Of a stretch of DNA of 38,369 nt, positions 15,429 through 21,413 are shown piece by piece (position 1 is the stretch's first letter; every line of letters begins with the position of its first letter). The stretch comes from Candidatus Moraniibacteriota bacterium (GTDB lineage Bacteria > Patescibacteriota > Minisyncoccia > Moranbacterales > JAPLXC01). Location: assembly GCA_026396275.1 (NCBI GenBank), contig JAPLXC010000016.1:1-38369 (forward strand). The letters are read 5' to 3'. The notes under the pieces were generated by a model. That model was not told the DNA's origin, did no database searches, and worked only from the letters and a program-made list of their open reading frames with translations. The position numbers and the translations under genes were made by a program.

Positions 15429-15464
15429 TATGACACTAACTGCCGGCCGGCAGTTAGTGTCATA
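15429..15464. repeat. 36-base perfect palindrome
   Basis: ATGACACTAACTGCCGG (15430-15446) followed directly by its reverse complement (15447-15463), extended by one T/A pair at the ends. There is no loop. It lies between the convergent rpmB and pyrE-like genes, after the triple GTATATAC site. It could act as a terminator for rpmB, but the T tract after it is weak. Confidence 0.8.
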
Positions 15465-15486
15465 CTTTATTTTGTATTTTCGCCAA

Positions 15487-15538
15487 AAGAAAAACCAACC
15501 ACAGAAATTTTCACCTCCTTTCTTTGTGATTGGTTTTT
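15487..15538 (-). terminator. Terminator of the pyr gene cluster
   Basis: AAAAACCAA (15490-15498) pairs with TTGGTTTTT (15530-15538), and CCACAGAAA pairs with TTTCTTTGTG inside it with a bulge. On the minus strand the stem ends in GGTTTTTC. It begins 8 bases after the stop codon of the pyrE-like gene. The loop contains the perfect Shine-Dalgarno AAAGGAGGTG, with no start codon after it. Confidence 0.75.
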
Positions 15539-15546
15539 AAAGACTT

Positions 15547-16245
15547 TTAACCGATTACCGTGCCTCCTTTTGCCAGCCAAGCCTGACCCTCTTCTGTTTT
15601 AAGCCAGTCATTACCTTTTCCAATATCAATTCGAAGTGGAATCAATTCCTTACAAGACGGGCATTCGGAAGCTTTCCATGTTTGCATTCTAAATTCTTTC
15701 AGATGCGTCATGGCAATTAATACAGGAACGCCAAGCTGTTCAGGAGTTACACCGCCCCGATTAGCGAGTACGATTACGCCCATAACTTCTCCGCCGGCTT
15801 TTTTGACCGCATCAACTGTTCTTTTTGCCGAGCCGCCTGTCGTCAAAATATCCTCGGTAACTAAAACTCTCTTGCCTTTTACATCTTTGTCAAATCCACG
15901 CGAAAGCCGGTGGGGTGATTTTTTGTCCGCTGGATTTTCCGGTTCGGTGTAAATGGCGAGAATATCGCGATCCTCGTGTTCGGCAATGCTGAGCGCAACA
16001 TGTTGGGCGATTGCTATCGCTCCCATGGCCGGACCAACTACTACTTCCACGTTTTGGCCATACCACTGTTCCGCCATAGCTTGATAAAGATTTTTCGCCT
16101 TGCGGGGATTTTTAGTGGCGCTGTCTTTAGCGACATATCCATCGCTGTGATACCAGCCATCCGCTTTGGGCGTAAGGCAAACGTGAATGTTTGTAAGAAT
16201 GGCATTGCAACTGCCTAAAATGGTTTCGACTTCTTGTTCATTCAT
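15547..16245 (-). CDS. pyrE: Orotate phosphoribosyltransferase-like protein
   Basis: Transfers ribose-5-phosphate from PRPP to a base, most likely orotate (UMP synthesis, fifth step). The PRPP-binding motif VLVTEDILTTGGSAKRTV is near residue 128 and a VVVGPAMGAIAIAQHVAL segment near residue 72. 232 residues, a little longer than classical PyrE; the tail has CPSC and a GKGNDWLKTEEGQAWLAKGG segment. A GGGAGG Shine-Dalgarno precedes ATG 16245. It directly follows pyrF, which supports orotate as the substrate. Another phosphoribosyltransferase specificity is possible. Confidence 0.82.
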   Translation of the reverse strand: MNEQEVETILGSCNAILTNIHVCLTPKADGWYHSDGYVAKDSATKNPRKAKNLYQAMAEQWYGQNVEVVVGPAMGAIAIAQHVALSIAEHEDRDILAIYTEPENPADKKSPHRLSRGFDKDVKGKRVLVTEDILTTGGSAKRTVDAVKKAGGEVMGVIVLANRGGVTPEQLGVPVLIAMTHLKEFRMQTWKASECPSCKELIPLRIDIGKGNDWLKTEEGQAWLAKGGTVIG

Positions 16246-16315
16246 TTCCTGTTCCTCCCTTCAAAAATTCCCGGTGGCGGAAAGGGATTTCCCAATCCGC
16301 CAGCGATAGTTCATA

Positions 16316-17104
16316 TTATACAGCCTGCATCCTGCGCGCTCTGCGCTCAAGCCCTTCTTCTATTTCTGCATACGCCCTTCTCACTGCCGGAAGTCCGCCC
16401 TTAATAAGAGAGCTCCCCATGACAATAATATCGGCGCCCGCATCCATCGCATCTGCGGGTATTCCAAGACGTTTTTGATCACGCTTATCTGTTTGGAGCT
16501 CTTCAATAAAACGCATGGCGGGCGTAATCACAAGGAAATCTTCACCGCAGGTGTTTTTGATCATTTCAGCTTCATGCATTGAAGCAACCATGCAGTCACA
16601 TCCGGCCTGTTTGGCATTATGAGCCAAAACTTTTACTAAATCTGCCACGGATCCGGGAATTTTTAATTCATTGTTTAATGCATCCTGGTCAATACTGGTT
16701 AGTATCGAAATGGCTGTACTAAGGGGTCTTTTATCGGGATCGTCTCCGAAAACTTCCTTCCTTTTATCAATGGCGGCTTTCATCATCGCAATTGTACCCA
16801 AAGCATGTACATTGAACATATCAATACCCAACCCTTTTGACGCTGAAACATATCCTGCAACAGTATTGGGAATATCCATCCATTTAAGGTCAAGCCATAT
16901 CTTTGCGCCCTTCGCCTTTATCAGAGAAAACAGATTTATTCCTTTTTCTGCCAACAACACGAAAGCCGAAATGAAAATAAAGTTCATCTTAACCCAGCCG
17001 ACTTCACCTCCAATGGTTTCAATTATTTCCGGTATTTCCGGTGCCTTTTCCATGGACACATCCAGTGCAAACGCTAATCTGTCCTTCAATAAAATATTTT
17101 TCAT
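16316..17104 (-). CDS. pyrF: Orotidine 5'-phosphate decarboxylase
   Basis: Decarboxylates OMP to UMP. The catalytic DxKxxD array is visible as WLDLKWMDIPNTV near residue 71. The start has LAFALDVS (substrate-binding Asp) and the end DAGADIIVMGSSLI with the phosphate-binding loop. 262 residues, TIM barrel. It is preceded by GGAGAAAGAG and followed after 70 bases by the pyrE-like gene, so the last two UMP-synthesis steps are coupled. No other pyrimidine genes are in the window. Confidence 0.93.
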   Translation of the reverse strand: MKNILLKDRLAFALDVSMEKAPEIPEIIETIGGEVGWVKMNFIFISAFVLLAEKGINLFSLIKAKGAKIWLDLKWMDIPNTVAGYVSASKGLGIDMFNVHALGTIAMMKAAIDKRKEVFGDDPDKRPLSTAISILTSIDQDALNNELKIPGSVADLVKVLAHNAKQAGCDCMVASMHEAEMIKNTCGEDFLVITPAMRFIEELQTDKRDQKRLGIPADAMDAGADIIVMGSSLIKGGLPAVRRAYAEIEEGLERRARRMQAV

Positions 17105-17150
17105 CTCTTTCTCCTTTTCCTCCCGTCATTTTTTCTAAATGCCGGGTTTA

Positions 17151-17291
17151 TTATTTTTTTTCCTTTCTGTCTTTCAGAATAAATTTACATACCCTGCCGA
17201 GGCCTAGGCAATAATTCTTTTGATTGCAATCATCGCCTTTACCAAAGCCGTCAATCCATGTCTTTGGCCATCCATAGTTTGGGCAATCCAT
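17151..17291 (-). CDS. Small Cys-containing ORF upstream of pyrF
   Basis: 46 residues from ATG 17291: MDCPNYGWPKTWIDGFGKGD, then DCNQKNYCLGLGRVCKFIL and a basic end. Four Cys. This ATG has no Shine-Dalgarno of its own. A well-placed GGGGG sits ahead of an ATG at 17309 in the same frame, but that frame meets TAG after two codons (17303-17301) and reopens immediately. Either the real start is 17291, or the stop is read through, or one base is a sequencing error. No family recognised. Confidence 0.45.
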   Translation of the reverse strand: MDCPNYGWPKTWIDGFGKGDDCNQKNYCLGLGRVCKFILKDRKEKK

Positions 17292-17311
17292 TAAACTTTG
17301 CTACCCCATTT

Positions 17312-17476
17312 TCACCCCCTTTGCGGTCTCTTGAGTTTACAGTTAATTACGCAACCATTGGCTCTGGTACACTTGCCCTTTTCATTGTAGGAAATCTTCA
17401 TTACTATTCCTTTTCTTCCTTCAAGTTCCTTTTGCCCTTCAGGGCAGTCAAATAATTCCTTTTCTTTCTCTTCCAC
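17312..17476 (-). CDS. Small Cys-containing ORF, first of the pyr cluster
   Basis: 54 residues from GTG 17476, preceded by AAAGGAG at suitable spacing. It starts VEEKEKELFDCPEGQKELEG and includes KCTRANGCVINCKLKRPQ. Four Cys, three of them close together, suggest a metal-binding peptide. Its stop codon overlaps the Shine-Dalgarno of the next small frame. Both small genes sit between the ddl terminator and pyrF. No family recognised. Confidence 0.5.
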   Translation of the reverse strand: MEEKEKELFDCPEGQKELEGRKGIVMKISYNEKGKCTRANGCVINCKLKRPQRG

Positions 17477-17544
17477 AATTTCGTCTCCTTTTCAAGATTT
17501 TTCTATCTATAGCTAATCTTTGGCCTATTAAATATTCACTTTTC

Positions 17545-17582
17545 AAAAAACTAAACCTGCTAAAAAGCTAGCAGGTTTTTGT
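17545..17582 (-). terminator. Terminator after ddl
   Basis: AAACCTGCTA (17553-17562) and TAGCAGGTTT (17569-17578) form a 10-base perfect stem with a 6-base loop, followed on the minus strand by AGTTTTTTG. It lies 30 bases after the ddl stop codon. Confidence 0.85.
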
Positions 17583-17609
17583 TTTAAGCGCAATATTGAC
17601 AAAAGTACA

Positions 17610-18719
17610 TTATGTGGCAAAGCTGCGTTTTAATTTCTCATTTCTTTTCTTTCTTTCAATCGCTAAAGTTATTAATTTATCCAAAAGTTTCGGATACGGA
17701 ATTCCGGACTGCTCGAACATTTTAGGATACATACTGATTGAAGTAAACCCTGGAAGAGTATTAATTTCATTGGCGTATAATTTCCCTTTGGGAGTGAGAA
17801 AAAAATCAACTCTTCCCATTCCTTCGCAGCATAAAGTTTCAAAAACTTTTACGGCCGCCTCCTGGATTATTTTTATCTCTTTTTGAGTCAAGTCCGCTTT
17901 GGGAACCGGAATGGCTGTGTTCTCATCAATATATTTGGCATTGTAGGAATAGTAATGCCCTTTTTTTAGTTTTATTTCCCCCGGTATTGAAGTAATTAGT
18001 CCGCCGGCTGGCGGATTATTTCCCAAAACGGAACATTCAATTTCGCGTCCTTTAATCTCTTCTTCAATAATAATTTTATTGTCGTATTGGAAGGCGTTTC
18101 TTATCGCCTTGCTTAATTCTTTATTATTTCGCGCTTTTGATACTCCCACTGATGATCCAAGATTGGCCGGCTTTACAAAAACAGGCCTGCCTAACTTTTT
18201 AAAAATTTTGTCCGCGTTAAATTTATCCTGTTTCTTAACCACCACAAATTCTGCGGTATTTAAACCTGAATATTGGAATAATCGTTTCATAATATCCTTA
18301 TCCATTCCAACCGCCGATCCCAGTACACCCGGCCCCACATAAGCCGCTCCCAGCAGTTCCAAAAATCCTTGAAGACATCCGTCCTCGCCAAAAGTCCCGT
18401 GGGCAATGGGAAAGAATACATTAATGTCTGCTAATTTTTTCCCGTTTTTTACGCTGACGAGATATATTTTATTTTTTTCATTGATGGCAGTGATAACTGG
18501 GAGTTTTATGTTTAACTTCAATTTTCCCACTCCATATTTGCCAATCCAGATTTTTTTATTCTGCCCCAGATGCCAGTTGCCCTTTTTATCAATCCCGATC
18601 AATTTCACATCATATTTATTTTTATCCAGCGCGCCATAAATTGACCGCGCTGAAATAAGCGAGACCTCGTGTTCCCCGCTTTTCCCGCCGAAGATAAGAC
18701 CGATTTTCAATTTTGTCAT
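17610..18719 (-). CDS. ddl: D-alanine--D-alanine ligase
   Basis: ATP-grasp enzyme joining two D-Ala for peptidoglycan. MTKLKIGLIFGGKSGEHEVS at the start, GPGVLGSAVGMDKDIMKRLF near residue 130, VFVKPANLGSSVGVSKARN near residue 180, and GMGRVDFFLTPKGKLYANEINTLPGFTSISMYPK near residue 310 give the complete set of motifs. 369 residues, full length. At about residue 240 the segment NPPAGG is encoded by the palindrome TCCGCCGGCTGGCGGA (18000-18015) and looks like an in-frame insertion. Confidence 0.96.
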   Translation of the reverse strand: MTKLKIGLIFGGKSGEHEVSLISARSIYGALDKNKYDVKLIGIDKKGNWHLGQNKKIWIGKYGVGKLKLNIKLPVITAINEKNKIYLVSVKNGKKLADINVFFPIAHGTFGEDGCLQGFLELLGAAYVGPGVLGSAVGMDKDIMKRLFQYSGLNTAEFVVVKKQDKFNADKIFKKLGRPVFVKPANLGSSVGVSKARNNKELSKAIRNAFQYDNKIIIEEEIKGREIECSVLGNNPPAGGLITSIPGEIKLKKGHYYSYNAKYIDENTAIPVPKADLTQKEIKIIQEAAVKVFETLCCEGMGRVDFFLTPKGKLYANEINTLPGFTSISMYPKMFEQSGIPYPKLLDKLITLAIERKKRNEKLKRSFAT

Positions 18720-18730
18720 TTATGCGAATA

Positions 18731-19015
18731 TTATAATTTGTTTTCCGTGTTTTCTTCTTCTTTTTCTTCTTTTCGAAAAATATTCACCAGATAGATTGAG
18801 ATAAACACCAGGACAAGCGTCAGCACTGCCGCATAGACAAATTTAGCCAGAAGCGTGTTCCTGGCAATCGGAAAAACATACTCAATGAAGGACTTTATGG
18901 CCTCGTTCCAAGCTAGCCCCGCCACCAGTCCGAAAGCGGCTAAAATGTAAGAAATAGTGCGTTCCCGCACGGCACTTCTGATCCTTTTTCCTTCTTTTAA
19001 TAGTTCGGATTTCAT
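18731..19015 (-). CDS. Small two-helix membrane protein, DUF5654-like
   Basis: 94 residues: a charged amino end, ISYILAAFGLVAGLAWNEAI as the first hydrophobic segment, LLAKFVYAAVLTLVLVFISI as the second, then a KEEKEEE tail. The GLAWNEAIKSFIE linker resembles DUF5654 proteins of CPR bacteria and archaea, as I remember the family. Function unknown. It lies 11 bases ahead of ddl and 2 bases after the preceding small gene, so it is co-transcribed. Confidence 0.75.
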   Translation of the reverse strand: MKSELLKEGKRIRSAVRERTISYILAAFGLVAGLAWNEAIKSFIEYVFPIARNTLLAKFVYAAVLTLVLVFISIYLVNIFRKEEKEEENTENKL

Positions 19016-19017
19016 AT

Positions 19018-19161
19018 TTATTTCTCATTTTTCTTTAAATGCTTAAAAAATTCGATCTGTCGCAGACGCTTAAGGGCTTCTTTTTTAGTCCGATATCTTC
19101 CGAATACTCTTCCCGTTTTTTCGGACAGCACCACATATTGGCCTCGGATTTTTTTAATCAT
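19018..19161 (-). CDS. Small basic protein after rarA
   Basis: 47 residues from ATG 19161: MIKKIRGQYVVLSEKTGRVF, GRYRTKKEALKRLRQIEFFK. It looks like a small basic domain with a beta hairpin and helix. In-frame starts at 19236 and 19335 would give 72 and 105 residues. The longest overlaps the rarA end, and the added sequence is less regular, so I prefer 19161. No family name can be given. Confidence 0.6.
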   Translation of the reverse strand: MIKKIRGQYVVLSEKTGRVFGRYRTKKEALKRLRQIEFFKHLKKNEK

Positions 19162-19246
19162 AGCGTTTCTAAAGTTAGAATTATCGGGGGTTGAATTATC
19201 AAGGTTGAACCTCGATAAAATTCGATAAACCCGCATAAGAAGTCCC

Positions 19247-20449
19247 TTAAATATATTTTCTATTTCTAAGTTTTTCCGGCAGATATTCCTGTTCCGAGCT
19301 GTCTTCAAGCGGTGTGTATTTGTACCCTTTCCCATAGTCCAATTCTTTCATTAATTTCGTCGGGGCGTTTCTGATGTGAAGCGGAACAGGAAGATTACCG
19401 AATTCGGAAACGTCATTTTTGGCCTTTTCATAGGCAAGGTAGGCCGTCACGTCCTTTTTTGATTTAGCTAAATATATCACGCACTGCGCCAGATGCACCG
19501 CGCATTCCGGCATTCCCAATTTGTGGCAGGCGTCAAAAGCGGCGTTAGCAAGTACCAGCGCGGTATTATTAGCCAGTCCGACATCCTCGGAAGCGAATCG
19601 CACCAGCCTTCGCGCAACATATAAAGGATCCTCTCCGCCTTCCAGCATCCGCGCCAGCCAGTAAAGGGCAGCGTTGGCATCACCCCCGCGCATAGATTTG
19701 TGAAGCGCTGAAATTATATTGTAATGCTCCTCCCCGGTTTTGTCATAAAGGAGATGCTTTCTCTGGAGAACCTGTTTAATTAATTCAATATCTATTTTTT
19801 TGCTGATGCTGGCCGCTGCTTCCAGAGTATTAAGCGCCATCCGCGCGTCGCCGTTGGAAATCTTGGAGAGAAATTGAATAGTATTTTTGTCTATATTAAT
19901 CTTTTCTCCACCCAATCCATTTTCCTTGTCTTTTAACGTTCTTTCAATAATCCCGTAAATATTCTCTTCCGATAATCTTTCTAGAACAAAAACCCGCGTC
20001 CGTGAGAGAAGCGCGGAAATAACCTCAAAACTTGGGTTTTCCGTCGTCGCGCCGATTAAAATTATCACTCCCTTTTCCACATAGGGCAGTAACGCGTCTT
20101 GCTGGGCTTTGTTCCAGCGGTGGATTTCATCCACGAATAAAATTGTCTTCTTACCGAATAATTTATTCTCTTTAGCTTTGACAATGACGTTTTGCAAATC
20201 TTTTTTGCCACTGGTCGCCGCGCTGATCTGGACAAAATCGGAGTTTGTGATATTGGCGATAATTTGGGCGAGGGTTGTTTTTCCACTTCCTGGCGGTCCC
20301 CAAAAAATGAGCGAAGGAACTTTGTCCTCCCGTATCGCTTTTTCCAAAAACGAATTTTTTCCGACCAGCTTTTCTTGCCCGACAAACTCGTCAAGATTTC
20401 GCGGCCTTATTCTGTCAGCTAGCGGTGAATCTTGTTTTTTCTGATTCAT
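19247..20449 (-). CDS. rarA: Replication-associated recombination ATPase RarA (MgsA)
   Basis: AAA+ clamp-loader-like ATPase acting at stalled replication forks with single-strand binding protein. The start [20 protein letters not shown] is chosen over 20521 because the added 24 residues lie in repeat sequence. Walker [10 protein letters not shown] near residue 51, Walker [11 protein letters not shown] near residue 103, a GATTENPSF sensor segment, and the C-terminal tetramerisation region ([41 protein letters not shown]). 400 residues, full length. Confidence 0.95.
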   Translation of the reverse strand: MNQKKQDSPLADRIRPRNLDEFVGQEKLVGKNSFLEKAIREDKVPSLIFWGPPGSGKTTLAQIIANITNSDFVQISAATSGKKDLQNVIVKAKENKLFGKKTILFVDEIHRWNKAQQDALLPYVEKGVIILIGATTENPSFEVISALLSRTRVFVLERLSEENIYGIIERTLKDKENGLGGEKINIDKNTIQFLSKISNGDARMALNTLEAAASISKKIDIELIKQVLQRKHLLYDKTGEEHYNIISALHKSMRGGDANAALYWLARMLEGGEDPLYVARRLVRFASEDVGLANNTALVLANAAFDACHKLGMPECAVHLAQCVIYLAKSKKDVTAYLAYEKAKNDVSEFGNLPVPLHIRNAPTKLMKELDYGKGYKYTPLEDSSEQEYLPEKLRNRKYI

Positions 20450-20625
20450 ACTTTCTTTAATGTCATTCCCGTTTTCGCTCGCCCCGCTATAGCTCTGGTG
20501 AAGCGAGCCGGAAATAACCAATGAGTTACTAAAGAGTTCATGGCGTCTAACACCCTTTAGTGGTGCTACGGCGAACCCGTACTAAAAACACCTCGGCCTT
20601 GCGCCGCGCCCGACTGCCTTGACTA

Positions 20626-20696
20626 TCGGGGTGGGGAGAATCGAACTCCCGCTACAAACACCCCATGCTTGCGTACTACCACTATACTACACCCCG
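20626..20696 (-). tRNA. tRNA-Pro (anticodon GGG)
   Basis: Acceptor CGGGGTG pairs with CACCCCG. The D arm is GTAT/GTAC with loop AGTGGTA. The anticodon stem CAAGC/GTTTG encloses the loop ATGGGGT with anticodon GGG. There is a 4-base variable loop, then T arm GGGAG/CTCCC with TTCGATT, and discriminator A. All stems close. CCA is not encoded. The first 10 bases overlap the end of the GIY-YIG gene, whose TAG stop is bases 8-10 of the tRNA. Confidence 0.95.
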
Positions 20697-20941
20697 AAAT
20701 TGCTCAATAATTTTTTTAATTCATTATATCCCTTGTGTGTTTTGAAAAATTTTTCCCTTGCTCTAGCTTCCTTTTCTTCTTCAAATTCTTCCTGATATAT
20801 CAGCACCAATGGTCTACGATTCCTAGTTGATCCAACTATTCCACGATTATGTTCATTGATTCTTCTAAGTAAACTATTTGTGCTTCCAATGTATCTCTTT
20901 CCATCTTTTTTGCTTTTTAGAATATAAACAAGCCAATTCAT
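20687..20941 (-). CDS. GIY-YIG domain nuclease, single domain
   Basis: 84 residues: MNWLVYILKSKKDGKRYIGS with the paired VYI...YIG motif, an Arg near residue 26 (LLRRINEHN), and the catalytic Glu region EKEARAREKFFKTHKG. It belongs to the short YhbQ/UvrC-N-like group. It lacks any extra DNA-binding domain. The upstream side is a truncated tRNA-Pro 5' half (20952-21013) and the last codons plus the stop are made by the acceptor stem of the intact tRNA-Pro. This arrangement suggests a mobile or homing origin. Confidence 0.9.
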   Translation of the reverse strand: MNWLVYILKSKKDGKRYIGSTNSLLRRINEHNRGIVGSTRNRRPLVLIYQEEFEEEKEARAREKFFKTHKGYNELKKLLSNFGV

Positions 20942-20951
20942 ATTTTTTATT

Positions 20952-21013
20952 CATACTTGCGTACTGCCCCGGGCCTACGGCCCGTAGGGCCGGGCCCACT
21001 ATACTACACCCCG
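20952..21013 (-). pseudogene. Truncated tRNA-Pro 5' half with GC hairpin insert
   Basis: From 21013 the minus strand repeats the first 18 bases of the tRNA-Pro exactly. It is then interrupted by a GC palindrome (20966-20995; arms of 13 bases with one mismatch) and resumes AGTACGCAAG-T-ATG (20965-20952), matching the tRNA to the third base of the anticodon loop with one substitution. After that the sequence is the GIY-YIG leader. It cannot form a tRNA. Confidence 0.8.
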
Positions 21014-21038
21014 GTAAAATTATGCCGCCGATGAGACG

Positions 21039-21060
21039 ACTACTATTACACTACACTCCG
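21039..21060 (-). pseudogene. Diverged tRNA-Pro 5' fragment
   Basis: CGGAGTGTAGTGTAATAGTAG (from 21060) agrees with the tRNA-Pro 5' end in 18 of 22 positions. It stands 26 bases ahead of the second fragment, on the same strand. It is likely an older copy of the same duplication. The sequence after it (TCTCATCGGCGGC) does not complete a tRNA. Confidence 0.5.
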
Positions 21061-21086
21061 CAACTAAAAAATATCATGGAAAGCCA

Positions 21087-21121
21087 AAAAATAAAAGGCC
21101 AGAAAACTTCTGGCCTTTTTC
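21087..21121 (-). terminator. Terminator after the small membrane protein
   Basis: AAAAGGCCAGAA and TTCTGGCCTTTTT form a 12-base stem around a short loop. On the minus strand the stem ends in CCTTTTATTTTTT. It starts 5 bases after the stop codon of the gene at 21126-21374 and could act in both directions. Confidence 0.85.
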
Positions 21122-21125
21122 AATA

Positions 21126-21374
21126 TTAGTCCTTGATCTTCTTTATCGCCGACCAAACAACGCCAGCTGATATTGCTCCCACGCCCGCTAACCAGCAAAA
21201 AATAACCATCCGACCAATGCTTAAAAAAATTGCCTTAACTGCCCAATCAAAAGGATTGGGGATAGCTAGTAAAAGAAGCACGGACGGAAAAGCAAAAGAG
21301 ATAGTCAGCGCAAAAAATTCCGGCGGCTCAAGTGAATAATTGCCAAATATCCTCCTTGACTTTTCAAAAAACAT
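21126..21374 (-). CDS. Small membrane protein, function unknown
   Basis: 82 residues with two hydrophobic segments (FFALTISFAFPSVLLLLAIP and IFCWLAGVGAISAGVVWSAI) joined by a short polar piece, and a basic end KKIKD. An AGGAAATGA precedes ATG 21374. It lies after the beta-propeller gene and ends the transcription unit. No family recognised. Confidence 0.65.
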   Translation of the reverse strand: MFFEKSRRIFGNYSLEPPEFFALTISFAFPSVLLLLAIPNPFDWAVKAIFLSIGRMVIFCWLAGVGAISAGVVWSAIKKIKD

Positions 21375-21413
21375 TTTTCATTTCCTAGCTCTTAACTGGC
21401 CGTTTTGAAAATT

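Noticed and set aside
21016-21060. Second complete tRNA gene ahead of the GIY-YIG gene
   Set aside because: Only the first 22 bases match tRNA-Pro; the following CTCATCG could be read as an anticodon loop, but base 37 would be a pyrimidine and no T arm or 3' acceptor strand follows.
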